The notes under the pieces were generated by a model. That model was given only the letters and a program-made list of their open reading frames with translations. It did not search any database and had not been told where the DNA came from. Shown in pieces: positions 27,369 to 35,922 of a stretch of DNA of 64,000 nucleotides (positions within the stretch are counted from its first letter, which is position 1; every line of letters starts with the position of its first letter). Position numbers and translations under genes: made by a program. This DNA comes from Methylobacterium sp. E-066 (GTDB lineage Bacteria; Pseudomonadota; Alphaproteobacteria; Rhizobiales; Beijerinckiaceae), in assembly GCF_022829635.1 (NCBI RefSeq), contig NZ_JAKSYO010000079.1, positions 1 to 64,000 on the forward strand. The letters run 5' to 3'.

Positions 27369-29108
27369 TCATGCGGCTTTGACCGCGGCCAGGAACGTGG
27401 TCACCTCCTGGCCCAGCCCCGAGGCGTAGCGCGCCAGGTCCTGCGCGGCGCTCAGCACCTGGCCTGCGGCCGCGCCGGTCTCGCCGGCGGCCTGGCGCAC
27501 CTCGATGATGTCCTCGCTGACCGCCTGCGTCCCCTGCGCCGCCTGGGCGACGTTCCGGACGATCTCGCTCGTGGCCGCGCCCTGCTGTTCCATGGCCGCG
27601 GCCACGCTCAGGGCGACCGTGCGCATCGCGTCGATCGTGCCGCCGATCGTCTGGATCGACTCAACGGCGTTCCGGGTCTCACCCTGGATGGCGGCGATCT
27701 GGCCGGCGATCGTGTCGGTGGCCTTGGCGGTCTGCGCCGCCAGGGCCTTCACCTCCCCGGCGACCACGGCGAAGCCCCTGCCGGCCTCGCCGGCCCGGGC
27801 GGCCTCGATGGTCGCGTTGAGGGCGAGCAGGTTGGTCTGCCCGGCGATGCCGGCGATCAGGCCCATCACTTCGCTGATCTGGTCCGTCCCTCGGGACAGG
27901 ACCTGCATCAGTTCGTTGGTGCGGGCCGCGTCCACGCTCGCCCGGTCGGCCATCGTGGAGGATTGAGCGACGCGGGACGCGATCTCCTGGATCGAGGCGG
28001 ACATCTCCTCGCTGGCGGCGGCCACGGTCTGGACGTTGGCCGAAGTCTGCTCGGAACTCGCAGCGACCCGCCCGGACTGGTCGGTGGTGCGCGCGGCGGT
28101 CCGCGTCATCTCCCGGGCGGTGGCTTCCATCTCCACGGCGGCCGAAGAGAGGCTCTGCGTCAGCGCGCCGACATGCGCGTCGAACCGGCCGGTGAGTTCG
28201 TCCAGCGCCTGGGCCCGGCGCATCTTGGCGGCGGTCTCGGCGGCGGCGACCACCTCGGCTTCCCGCTTGGCGATCAGCGCGTCCTTGAACACCTGCACGG
28301 CCCGCGCCATCGCGCCGACCTCGTCGCCATGCTGCTGATCGGCGACCGGTACCGCGAGGTCGCCGCCGGCGAGCGCCCGCATCGCCTCGGTCAGGCGCAC
28401 GATCGGCCGCGACAGGCCGTTGCCGATGAGCAGGAGCAGGGCCAGGACGGGGATCACTAGGCCCGCGGCCCAGAGGGCGTTGGTGAGGGCACGGTGGCGC
28501 ACGGCCGCGTGGACATCGTCCCGGTAGAGGCCGGCGGCGAGGATCCAGCCCCAGGGCTTGTACACTTGCACGCTCACGACCTTCTCGACCGGCTCGGTCC
28601 CGCCGGCGCGCGGCTTCATGTAGTCGACGAAGCCGGAGCCGTCGCGCTTGGCCACCTCGACGATCTCGGCGAAGTAGCGCTTCCCGCCCGGCATGTCGGT
28701 CTGGTCCAGAACCACCTTGCCGACATTCTTGGCGTTGAACGCGTTGGCGATCAGCCGGCCTTCCGTGTCGAGGACGAAGAAGTAATCCGCCTCTCCGAAT
28801 CGCAGCGCGCTGACAGCCTCGAGGGCGGCCTTCTGAGCCTGATCGACCGGCATCCGGCCCGAGGAGGCCAGCGCCGCGTAATGGACCAGCAGGCTCTGTG
28901 CGACGTCGGCGAGGTTCTTGGTCATGAGCGCGCGGTCTTCGAGCGCCGAGGACCTTGTGTCGACGTAGTTCAGGCCGGTGAGGGCGCCGACCGCCGCCAG
29001 AACCAGGGCCATCACCGCCGCCAGCTTGTGGCTCAGCCTGACGTTGGAGAGGCTCCACCGGGGCGCGGAATGGCCCCCGGGCGAGCGGTCGGTCTGCGAG
29101 CGTGTCAT
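27369..29108 (-). CDS. methyl-accepting chemotaxis protein with cache sensor
   Basis: 579 residues. Order: cytoplasmic N-tail, TM1 (about 32-50, LAAVMALVLAAVGALTGL), periplasmic single-cache sensor (about 55-195, with FGEADYFFVLDTEGRLIANAFN and the PWGWILAAGLY end typical of sCache_2), TM2 (about 205-222), HAMP (LSRPIVRLTEAMRALAGGD), then the coiled-coil signalling domain. The hairpin tip reads AGQTNLLALNATIEAARAGE. It is an inner-membrane receptor feeding CheA/CheW; sCache_2 sensors usually bind small organic acids. No che genes nearby, so it is an orphan receptor. Start 29,108 is chosen to give a short N-tail before TM1. Confidence 0.92.
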   Translation of the reverse strand: MTRSQTDRSPGGHSAPRWSLSNVRLSHKLAAVMALVLAAVGALTGLNYVDTRSSALEDRALMTKNLADVAQSLLVHYAALASSGRMPVDQAQKAALEAVSALRFGEADYFFVLDTEGRLIANAFNAKNVGKVVLDQTDMPGGKRYFAEIVEVAKRDGSGFVDYMKPRAGGTEPVEKVVSVQVYKPWGWILAAGLYRDDVHAAVRHRALTNALWAAGLVIPVLALLLLIGNGLSRPIVRLTEAMRALAGGDLAVPVADQQHGDEVGAMARAVQVFKDALIAKREAEVVAAAETAAKMRRAQALDELTGRFDAHVGALTQSLSSAAVEMEATAREMTRTAARTTDQSGRVAASSEQTSANVQTVAAASEEMSASIQEIASRVAQSSTMADRASVDAARTNELMQVLSRGTDQISEVMGLIAGIAGQTNLLALNATIEAARAGEAGRGFAVVAGEVKALAAQTAKATDTIAGQIAAIQGETRNAVESIQTIGGTIDAMRTVALSVAAAMEQQGAATSEIVRNVAQAAQGTQAVSEDIIEVRQAAGETGAAAGQVLSAAQDLARYASGLGQEVTTFLAAVKAA

Positions 29109-29410
29109 CGGGGCACCGGGAAGGAGACGGGCAGGCCGTCGAGAGCTGTCAGCGTCGAGCGCGCTGCCGCATGCGGCGACTCGTACGCCCCGGCGCTGTT
29201 CCACGGCGACGTTTAAACACAAGATTGGTAAACGCAAACTACACGCCGATCGTCAGCAACAGATTTTTGACGGGTCTCAGCGGGAACGTGTCTTGCGATG
29301 CCTATTCGGAAGTCATCCCGTGCGAAGATTAGGTTGTTCTTGGATGCGCTCAGCCAAAAAATACAAAATTCAGCGCTATCTTATCGGCGGCGTCAGCTAT
29401 GAGAGATGGG
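29109..29410. other. AT-richer gap upstream of the chemoreceptor gene
   Basis: 302 bases between the chemoreceptor start and the DUF1989 stop, both on the minus strand. It is visibly richer in A and T than its neighbours (GTTTAAAC at 29,211-29,218, a run CCAAAAAATACAAAATTC near 29,353). The chemoreceptor promoter should be here, but no -35/-10 pair is clear. No gene seen. Confidence 0.45.
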
Positions 29411-30007
29411 CTAAGCTTCGATCCGATAGTGGATCGGCTTGAAGCTGCCGTTGTTCGACTGCAGCGCCGAGCAGGCGGTCAGGCCGATGATGAGGTCGGT
29501 CTCCGCGGTGAACACGATCCGGTCGCCGGCCCGACTCAGCGGCGGCTCGACCGTCAGCGCCCCGGTGATGCCGTCGATCGGCACGTTCATGAAGCAGTTG
29601 AACGCCACCGGGATCGCGTCCGGCGCGATGCCGTAGGGCGCGAGCGCCGCCGCCAGATTGCCGAAGCAGCCGCGATGCGGGTCCGTGTCGCCGTAGATGA
29701 TCCGGAACGTGTCGGCCGAGCACGGCGTCAGCAAGAAATCGTGGCGCCCGACCGTGTCCTCGACGATGCGCAGCAGCACGTTCGAGCGGTTGGAGTAGAG
29801 CGGGTCGCCGGTGGTCAGGTAGATCCGGCTGGCATAGTCGAGGGTCCGCCCGGACGAGATCACCTCGGCCGTATCGTGGCGGTTATAGGCGACGAGGTCG
29901 GCCACCTGCTCGCCGCGCGGGTCGATCACCGTCAGGCGCTGCCCCCGGTCGAGGGTGAAGGCGACGCCTGAGCGCGGCTCGATCTGCTGCACGTCGGCCC
30001 GGTCCAT
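29411..30007 (-). CDS. DUF1989 (urea carboxylase-associated) family protein
   Basis: 198 residues, matching the DUF1989 family found beside urea carboxylase/allophanate genes. Recognisable stretches: LTVIDPRGEQVADLVAYNR, SSGRTLDYASRIYLTTGDPLYSN, HDFLLTPCSADTF, HRGCFGNLAAALAPYG, FNCFMNVPIDG. Biochemistry is poorly known; some family members belong to guanidine or urea metabolism. It lies 70 bases downstream of a YqcI/YcgG gene on the same strand, a pairing suggestive of a shared step. No urea carboxylase is present here. Confidence 0.85.
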   Translation of the reverse strand: MDRADVQQIEPRSGVAFTLDRGQRLTVIDPRGEQVADLVAYNRHDTAEVISSGRTLDYASRIYLTTGDPLYSNRSNVLLRIVEDTVGRHDFLLTPCSADTFRIIYGDTDPHRGCFGNLAAALAPYGIAPDAIPVAFNCFMNVPIDGITGALTVEPPLSRAGDRIVFTAETDLIIGLTACSALQSNNGSFKPIHYRIEA

Positions 30008-30077
30008 GATGTCTCCGCTCCCGTTTCGGTCCGGCTGGAAACGCGGCAGGGGCCGCCGCGATCCAGCGGCGGTTGTC

Positions 30078-30836
30078 TCAGGCGCCGTTCGTCGGGAAGA
30101 TGGGATCGAGCGGCGAAGCCAGCGGATGCCAGTCGTCGGTGGCCGGCGTCGCCGGAGCCGCAGGCCGGCCCTGCATCGGACAGCGCCACTCCTCGCCGAC
30201 CACGCGGCCGCTGTACTGGCGGGCCTCGGAGGTCTCGCCGTGGCGCGCCAGCATCGGATTGAGACTGCCGGCCAGGGCCTCGTCGCGCTCGAGGATCGAG
30301 GCGCGCAGCTTCTCGTAGCGGCCCTCGGCGCGCAGGCGCTCGAACTGGGCGTGCAGGTTGAACACCAGCACCGGCGAGGAGAATTGCCGCGCGGGCCGGC
30401 TCGCGTTCGGGTGCAGCCCGACCACGAAGAACGCCTCGCCGCCGAAGCTCAGTGAGAAATGCGGGTTGTCGGGATCATCCGCGACGCGCGCATCGTGCGG
30501 TTGGCCGAGCCAGGCATCCTTGTCGGTGAGCGATTGCGCCCGCGCCCAGAGGTTCTGCTCGAACGCCTCCTCCGAGAGGTCGCCGGGTCCCTCGAACACG
30601 ACGGCGAAGCTCTGGAACAGGTCGGGGGTCTCCCGGTAGCGCGCCACGAAGGCGAGCAGGGCCGGGTAGATCCGCATGTCGTCCCAGCCCGAGGTGATGT
30701 CCCGGGCCACGACGATCTTCATGCGCCCCCGCGACAGGGCCGACTTGGCGCCGACGCAGGGAAAGGGGGGATTCCGGATGAAGTCGCGAAAGGCCTGGGC
30801 GCGCGGATGCTCTTGGTCGTCGCGGGGAAACTGCAT
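30078..30836 (-). CDS. YqcI/YcgG family protein (GntA/DcsA-like heme N-hydroxylase family)
   Basis: 252 residues. YqcI/YcgG pattern: HPRAQAFRDFIRNPPFPCVGAKSAL, then FQSFAVVFEGP, WARAQSLTDKDAWLG, NPHFSLSFGGEAFFVVGLHPNASRPARQF and an RQYSGRVVGEEWRCPM tail. Characterised relatives are heme enzymes that N-hydroxylate a guanidino group: GntA in guanitoxin and DcsA in cycloserine biosynthesis. The conserved HPNASR segment is the family's best-known stretch and probably part of the heme site (inference). Substrate unknown; no other biosynthetic genes of those pathways are adjacent. Coupled with the DUF1989 gene downstream. Confidence 0.82.
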   Translation of the reverse strand: MQFPRDDQEHPRAQAFRDFIRNPPFPCVGAKSALSRGRMKIVVARDITSGWDDMRIYPALLAFVARYRETPDLFQSFAVVFEGPGDLSEEAFEQNLWARAQSLTDKDAWLGQPHDARVADDPDNPHFSLSFGGEAFFVVGLHPNASRPARQFSSPVLVFNLHAQFERLRAEGRYEKLRASILERDEALAGSLNPMLARHGETSEARQYSGRVVGEEWRCPMQGRPAAPATPATDDWHPLASPLDPIFPTNGA

Positions 30837-31300
30837 GCGGTCGATGGCTCAAGATCTGCGCAGGTGTGCCTCAGGAGGAGGCAACCGCTGTTCGGGACTC
30901 GGGCAACCCCCCTTCCAAGGATGCTGTTCCCGGCTGCGACAGGTCGTCCGGGGAAAAGGTGAATCGCGCAGCGTCGCGACAAGAATCGTCGCCGCGTTCG
31001 GAAGACCTGCCCCAATGTTCACCGTCCGTCCGAACATAGATTAAGGTCGGTAAGACTCGGCGGGTGCGCTCACGAATGCTGCGAGACCGGGCTCGTGACT
31101 TCGCCGGACGATTCGCCACCGCGATCCAGTTCGGTGGCAACCGCCGAAGCGCGCCGCTGCGGCGGCTGGAGACTCATCGAAGTCTGGCGCTAAGAATTTC
31201 CCGTCCCGACGCTTATGATCGGTGGGATCGGCAACCCGCGTAGAGGCCTAGCGTCGCCGATCGCCCAGGATTGAGCCTGCATCGGGCGGGGAGAACTTCC
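30837..31300. other. 464-base divergent gap
   Basis: Between the YqcI/YcgG gene (minus) and the AhpD-like gene (plus), so both promoters should lie here. I see no repeat copy, RNA gene or strong promoter pair. Short overlapping reading frames in it are not protein-like. Confidence 0.45.
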
Positions 31301-31771
31301 ATGACGCAGAGATTGGATTATCAGGTCATCTCACCGGCGGGTATCAAATCCCTCGGCGGTGTCTACGCTTACGTGGCACAATGCGGCCTGCCCGCATCGT
31401 TGATTGAGTTGGTCTATCTGCGCATTTCGCAAATAAACAACTGCGCCTACTGTCTCGACATGCACACCCGTACCCTCATCGAGAAGGGCGAGACACCGCA
31501 AAAGCTGGCGCTCGTCCAGGCCTGGGCCGAAGCCGGACCGGTCTTCACCGCACGCGAGACAGCGGCCCTCGCCTGGGCCGAGACCGTGACGCGCGTGGCT
31601 CAGACCAACGTGCCCGACAGCGCCTACGAGGCTGCTCGGTCTGTGTTCGACGAGAAGGAACTGGTCGATCTGACGATCGCGATCAGCCTGATGAACGCCT
31701 ACAATCGCATGGCGATCAGCTTCCGGAATACGCCCCAGGAAAGCCGGGTACGCCAAGCCTCCGCCGGGTGA
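31301..31771 (+). CDS. AhpD-like carboxymuconolactone decarboxylase family protein
   Basis: 156 residues, all-helical CMD/AhpD fold. The active-site motif NNCAYCLDMH (Cys48, Cys51, His55) is the redox CxxC...H of alkylhydroperoxidase AhpD-type proteins, preceded by the usual glutamate in LIELVYLRISQIN. C-terminal NAYNRMAISF is also typical. Probably reduces peroxides or protects a thiol partner in the cytoplasm. The start at 31,301 follows a GGGGAG Shine-Dalgarno. Stands alone, convergent with the C26 gene. Confidence 0.88.
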   Translation: MTQRLDYQVISPAGIKSLGGVYAYVAQCGLPASLIELVYLRISQINNCAYCLDMHTRTLIEKGETPQKLALVQAWAEAGPVFTARETAALAWAETVTRVAQTNVPDSAYEAARSVFDEKELVDLTIAISLMNAYNRMAISFRNTPQESRVRQASAG

Positions 31772-31780
31772 TGGTCCAGT

Positions 31781-32563
31781 TCAGCGCCAGCTGCCCGCCT
31801 CGGCATGCCGTCGCGCCGCTGCGGCCCCGAACGCCTCGAACAGCGCCCGGTTGATCGGGTTCGTCGCGGCGTCGTGCTCCGGGTGCCATTGCACGCCCAG
31901 GGCGAAGCCCGGCGCATCGGCGATGCGGATCGCCTCGATCGTGTCGTCCTCGGCGATGCCCTCGATCACGATGCGGGCGCCCGGCTCCAGGATGCCCTGG
32001 CCGTGGAGGGAGTTCACCCGGATCGTCTCGCACCCGAGCAGCCGGGCGAAGGCGCCGCCCGGCGTCAGGCGGACCGCGTGGCGCTCCGCGAACACCACCT
32101 CGATGTCCGGGTGGATCTCGCCGTTCTCGAGCCGCGGCATGCGGTGGTTGAGGCGACCGGGTATGTCGCGGATCTCCGGGTGCAGGCTGCCGCCGAAGGC
32201 GACGTTCATCTCCTGGAAGCCGCGGCAGATGCCGAACAGCGGCACGCCCCGCGCCACGCAGGCCTCGATCAGCGGCAGCGCCACCGCGTCGCGGGCTTCG
32301 TCGTAGGGCTCGTGCGCCGGGTGCGGCTCGGTCCGGAAGTGGGTCGGATGGACGTTGGCGCGCCCGCCCGTGAGCAGCACGCCGTCCACCACGTCGAGCA
32401 GGTCGCCGAGATCGGTGACCGCCGGACAGCCGGCGAACATCAGCGGCAGGGCGCCGGCCACCTCCGCCAGCGCGCGGAGGTTGTTCTCGCCGACGATCTG
32501 GGCCGTGAACCGGTTGTCGAGCAGGCGCGCGTTTCCGACGACGCCGATCACGGGTCTCGCCAT
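31781..32563 (-). CDS. gamma-glutamyl-gamma-aminobutyrate hydrolase family (C26)
   Basis: 260 residues, class I glutamine amidotransferase-like peptidase C26. Nucleophile elbow LFGICRGFQEMNV with Cys113, His in ALGVQWHPEHD near the C-terminus, and GVLLTGGRANVHP. PuuD of this family hydrolyses gamma-glutamyl-GABA in putrescine breakdown. No puu genes are adjacent, so the exact substrate is unclear. Nine bases from the AhpD gene's end. Confidence 0.88.
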   Translation of the reverse strand: MARPVIGVVGNARLLDNRFTAQIVGENNLRALAEVAGALPLMFAGCPAVTDLGDLLDVVDGVLLTGGRANVHPTHFRTEPHPAHEPYDEARDAVALPLIEACVARGVPLFGICRGFQEMNVAFGGSLHPEIRDIPGRLNHRMPRLENGEIHPDIEVVFAERHAVRLTPGGAFARLLGCETIRVNSLHGQGILEPGARIVIEGIAEDDTIEAIRIADAPGFALGVQWHPEHDAATNPINRALFEAFGAAAARRHAEAGSWR

Positions 32564-32674
32564 CGTCCCGACAACTCCTCGTTCCGGCTTCGCCGCAGGT
32601 CCCGCACCTTGCGGTTGGCACTAGAGCCGTTCCCGATCGCGTTGCAATCGGGCTCGACTCTCAGCCCTTGATGT

Positions 32675-32726
32675 GACGCGCTCGCTGACGCCGAACCGGT
32701 ATCCACTTCGGCGGCAAGCGCTCTAC
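32675..32726. repeat. dispersed element F, copy 1
   Basis: About 50 bases with the core GCTCGCTGACGCCGAACCGG, then TCCACTTCGGCGGC and AGCGCTC. Copy 2, inverted, is at 63,832-63,880 with only a few changes. Short GC-rich elements of this look are common between genes in Rhizobiales. Confidence 0.8.
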
Positions 32727-32763
32727 GACCCAGGCAAAGCCGGCGCCAGTCCCGCCGGGCGCG

Positions 32764-33669
32764 TCAGGCTTCGAGGATGCCGAGGGTTCGGGCCTCCTCG
32801 AACAGCACCTCGGCGACGCGCTCGGGCGCTTCTTCGTGGGCGAGATGGCCGAGCCCCCGGATCAGGGCGACCCGGGCGTCGGGCAGGCGGTCGCGCAGGG
32901 TGAAGGCGGTGTCCGGCAGGATCGCCCGGTCGTAGCCGCCGACGATCAGCAGGGTGCGGGTCGTCAAGCCCGGCAGGGCCCGGTGCAGCCCGGCGAGGTC
33001 CCAGTTCGCCATCATGCCGAGCGCCCCGCGGACATGGCCGGCCCGGGCGAACAGCCGCCGGTAGAGATCGACGCCCTGCGGATCGAGGCGCGAGCCGGTC
33101 CCCTCGATCAGTCGCTTGGCCGCCGACCGGTCCGCCGTCCAGGCGAAGATCCTCGGGGTGAACGGGTTGAGGAACAGCAGCCGGGCCATGCCGGGGAACA
33201 GCAGGCTCGCCGCCCCCGGCAGCGGCGCCAGCGCGCCGTTGAAGGCCGCCAGCAGCCGCGGGGCAATCGCGCCGTCGAGGCACATCCGCGCCAGCACCGC
33301 CGCCCCGGCCGAGTGACCGGCGGCCACGATCGGCGAGCGCCCGAGCGCCGCCACGAGGCCCGCTACGGCCCGGGCCATGCCGGGCAGCGACAGGTCGGCA
33401 TCCGCCAGGGGATCGGTGAAGCCGTGGCCCGGCAGGTCCGGGGCGATCACGAAGAAGTTTTGGGCCAGGAGCGGCGCCAGCCCGCGCCAGGAATGGGTCG
33501 CGGCCCCGGTCCCATGCAGGAGCAGGAGCACCGGCGCCTCGGGCCGGCCGAATTCCTGGACATGCCAGCGCAGGCCCGCCGCCTCCACGAAGCGGCTCGC
33601 CTCCCGGTGCGGCCAATCCCGGCCCTCGACCGCCCAGTCGGGCCGGTCCGCGTCGCGCGGGCTCAGCAC
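32764..33669 (-). CDS. bchO: BchO, magnesium-chelatase-associated alpha/beta hydrolase
   Basis: About 301 residues from GTG 33,669. Alpha/beta hydrolase: oxyanion strand LLLLHGTGAATHSW, nucleophile elbow AAGHSAGAAVL, late Asp in IVGGYDRAILPD and catalytic-His region IRGLGHLAHEEAPE. The N-terminus WAVEGRDWPHREASRFVEAAGLRWHVQ is diagnostic of BchO, which is always near bchI/bchD and is thought to assist magnesium insertion into protoporphyrin IX; its reaction is unproven. I chose GTG 33,669 because AGGA lies about 10 bases upstream; an ATG at 33,711 is an alternative. About 390 bases separate it from bchD. Confidence 0.9.
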   Translation of the reverse strand: MLSPRDADRPDWAVEGRDWPHREASRFVEAAGLRWHVQEFGRPEAPVLLLLHGTGAATHSWRGLAPLLAQNFFVIAPDLPGHGFTDPLADADLSLPGMARAVAGLVAALGRSPIVAAGHSAGAAVLARMCLDGAIAPRLLAAFNGALAPLPGAASLLFPGMARLLFLNPFTPRIFAWTADRSAAKRLIEGTGSRLDPQGVDLYRRLFARAGHVRGALGMMANWDLAGLHRALPGLTTRTLLIVGGYDRAILPDTAFTLRDRLPDARVALIRGLGHLAHEEAPERVAEVLFEEARTLGILEA

Positions 33670-33762
33670 CGGCTTGCATCCTGCGGTGCACCAAATCGGG
33701 GGGCGGGCCACGCGCCTGCGCTATCGTGCCGGGTTGGAAGTATTTCGTAAGACATTGAGAAT

Positions 33763-33781
33763 GCATGCGGAAACCGCATGC
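33763..33781. promoter_or_regulatory. perfect 8-bp palindrome between bchO and bchD
   Basis: GCATGCGG AAA CCGCATGC: two 8-base arms around three A residues, in the gap upstream of bchO and of the small plus-strand ORF. It could be a regulator operator or a small hairpin; there is no T-run. It does not match the TGT-N12-ACA box of PpsR. Confidence 0.4.
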
Positions 33782-33876
33782 CACCGCTGCCGCAGACCGG
33801 ATTGCTGCGACGCAACAATGGGGGCATCACAGGGGCGAACGCAGGCACCGCGCATCTCTCACCGTTGGAACCGGCC

Positions 33877-34023
33877 ATGATCGTCTTCACCTCCTCGACC
33901 CATCACTTCGCCGGCTCGACCGCGGGCCGCTGGAATTTCCGCGGCCTGTTCCGCGAGATGTTGAACGCCTGGATGTCCCACAACCAGCGCGTCGCCGATC
34001 TCGGCGCCGGCTACCACCTCTGA
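33877..34023 (+). CDS. possible small protein, 48 residues
   Basis: An ATG at 33,877 opens a 48-codon frame opposite to the bch operon in the 393-base gap between bchD and bchO. Product: basic/aromatic N-half (FTSSTHHFAGSTAGRWNF) and an amphipathic helix (RGLFREMLNAWMSHN) ending RVADLGAGYHL. It faintly recalls DUF1127-type small proteins, whose C-terminus reads L-x-D-I-G, but I would not assign it. A weak GGAA lies 9 bases upstream. Could be non-coding. Confidence 0.35.
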   Translation: MIVFTSSTHHFAGSTAGRWNFRGLFREMLNAWMSHNQRVADLGAGYHL

Positions 34024-34062
34024 TCCGCAACACGGTCGGCTCCGCCCGGCCCCTTACCAAGC

Positions 34063-35922
34063 TCAGAGCGCGGCCCGCACCGCCGCGCTGAGCAGGCCGG
34101 CATCGGCCCGGGGCAGTACGAGGTAACGGGCGGCCATCGCGTCGGCGACCGCGCGGGCGCCTTCGCCACGGGCGCCGGTATCGATCACCAGGGCCGGCAT
34201 CCCGGCCGCCCTGAGCGCGCGAGCCGCCTGCAGGGCCTCCGCGCCGGCCCGGGCCCGGCCGCCCTCCCCCGAGCGCGCGACGTTGGCGCGCCCATCCGTC
34301 AGCAGCACGATCACCGGCCGGCTGCCGCTCCGGCGCACGCCGAGGGCCACGCTCAGCGCCGCGTCGATCCCGGCCGCCAGCGGCGTCCCGCCCCCGCCCG
34401 GCAGGCCCGAGAGGCCGCGCTTCGCCCGGGTCAGCGAGCGGGTCGGCGGCAGGACCAGCTCCGCACCCGCCCCGCGGAACGCCACGAGCGCCACCCGGTC
34501 GCGCCGGACATAAGCCTCGGCCAGCAGCAGCTCGACCGCGCCCTTGGCCTCGGCCAGCCGCTCCAGGGCAGCCGAGCCCGAGGCGTCGACGCAGAACACC
34601 GTGGTGGTCTCGGTCCGCTGCCGCAGGATCCGGATCCGCAGATCGTCCCGGCGGACCACGATCGGGCGGGTTTCGCCGGCCGCGCGCCGCAGGGCCTGCC
34701 AGGGGGCCGCCGCGCGGAGGGTCGCCAGCAGGTCGAGGCGCCCGCGCCGCGGGTCGCCCCGCCGGCTGCCGATCGGGCGGCCGGTGCGCGCCGCCGCCGG
34801 CTGGCCGACCCGCCCGGCCTTCGCGGCCGAGAGGCGCACGCCCCCCGCCAGCAACTGATCGAGCAGCTTGGCGGGAATCGCTGCCCGCACCGACTCCAGC
34901 ACGCGATCCTGCGCCGCGTCGGCCGGGGCCGGATCCGTTGTGTCCTCCGGGGGGCCATCCTCCGCGGGCGGCGGGGGCGGCGCCTCGGCCTCCTCCGGCA
35001 TCGCCTCCTCCGGTACGGGCAGACGCGTGGCGCGCGGGGCCAGGACCAGGCGGGCGGCTGCCGTGATCGCGTCCGTGCCGACCGGCTCCTCCGCCGCCAG
35101 CGTCCGCGCCACCCGTCCCGCCAGGATCGGCCCGCGTAAGGACGCGACGCCGAGCGCCTCCGCCAGCCGGCACAGCGTGCCGAGCGGGTCGGCCTCCGGG
35201 TCGCCCGGATCAATGTCTGTCGCGACGGCAGGCGTGTCGCATTCCGCGACCCCAAGCCCGGTCAGGTCGATCCGGAAGGCGAGGCGGTCGGCCAGGGCGT
35301 CGGCGACGGTCTCGTCGCCCTCGCCCTCGTCGAGCAGCACGAGGCCGAAGCGCGCCGGGCTTTCCGAGGCGGTGCCGGTGTCGAGGGCACCCGCCAGGCG
35401 CGCCGCGATGCCGGGGGGCAGCCGCTCGGCCATAGGCACGACGATCAACCCACCATTGGCCTGCGCGAGCAATCCCGCCCGCGCCACCGGCCGGCCGGCC
35501 GCCAGGGTCGCAGCGAGGTCGAGGCCGCCCAGCAGGCTGTCGTCGCCGATCCCCGGCGGCAGCCGCCGCCAGGGCGTCCCCGGGGGAAGCATCGCCCGCA
35601 GGGTATCAAGCCAGCGCTCCCGCACCGGCCCTGGCCCGGCCCGCAACACCGCGCCGCCGAAGCCGTGCGGGTCGGTGGCGAGGAGGCGGGCGGCGCGCAG
35701 GGCGTCGGGCCAGATGTTTTGAGGCGCTTCCGCCTTCCCTCCCCCCTCTGCGGGGGAGGGTGGCCCTCGCGTCAGCGAGGGTCGGGAGAGGGGCAGCGCG
35801 ACGGCAGCGGGTTTCGCACCCGACGCGCCTCTTCCGGACATGGCGCTCCCCTCTCCCCCCCTGCTGCGCAGGGTACCCTCCCCCGCAGAGGGGGGAGGGA
35901 GAGGTTGCGCCGACCCCGTCAC
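34063..35922 (-). CDS. bchD: BchD, magnesium chelatase subunit D, with repeat-encoded N-terminus
   Basis: 619 residues; about 60 longer than usual. BchD forms the AAA+ double ring with BchI that drives magnesium insertion by BchH. AAA-like N-domain from about residue 70 (NIWPDALRAARLLATDPHGFGG), acidic/proline linker near 300-330, C-terminal integrin I domain with MIDAS DASGSAAL and VILLTDGRANVARSGEGG. Residues about 7-63 (LPPPSAGEGTLRSRGGEG and on) are encoded by palindromic repeat C, in frame. The GTG start overlaps the bchI stop (GTGA at 35,919-35,922), which argues for this start rather than an internal ATG at 35,841. Whether the extension is cleaved or tolerated is unknown. Confidence 0.92.
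   Translation of the reverse strand: MTGSAQPLPPPSAGEGTLRSRGGEGSAMSGRGASGAKPAAVALPLSRPSLTRGPPSPAEGGGKAEAPQNIWPDALRAARLLATDPHGFGGAVLRAGPGPVRERWLDTLRAMLPPGTPWRRLPPGIGDDSLLGGLDLAATLAAGRPVARAGLLAQANGGLIVVPMAERLPPGIAARLAGALDTGTASESPARFGLVLLDEGEGDETVADALADRLAFRIDLTGLGVAECDTPAVATDIDPGDPEADPLGTLCRLAEALGVASLRGPILAGRVARTLAAEEPVGTDAITAAARLVLAPRATRLPVPEEAMPEEAEAPPPPPAEDGPPEDTTDPAPADAAQDRVLESVRAAIPAKLLDQLLAGGVRLSAAKAGRVGQPAAARTGRPIGSRRGDPRRGRLDLLATLRAAAPWQALRRAAGETRPIVVRRDDLRIRILRQRTETTTVFCVDASGSAALERLAEAKGAVELLLAEAYVRRDRVALVAFRGAGAELVLPPTRSLTRAKRGLSGLPGGGGTPLAAGIDAALSVALGVRRSGSRPVIVLLTDGRANVARSGEGGRARAGAEALQAARALRAAGMPALVIDTGARGEGARAVADAMAARYLVLPRADAGLLSAAVRAAL
35734..35904. repeat. palindromic repeat C, copy 1 (inside bchD)
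   Basis: About 171 bases with outer arms CCCTCCCCCCTCTGCGGGGG and its near complement at 35,873-35,902 (CCCCCGCAGAGGGGGGAGGG), plus inner GCAGCAGGG-type arms. Copy 2 at 58,215-58,385 shares outer arms and much of the interior. It lies wholly within the 5' part of bchD. Confidence 0.9.

Noticed and set aside
29380..29400. GCCGATAA on the minus strand upstream of the chemoreceptor gene, like a flagellar sigma-28 -10 box
   Set aside because: No TAAA-type -35 at 15 bases, and the sequence CTTATCGGC can arise by chance; not enough for a promoter call.
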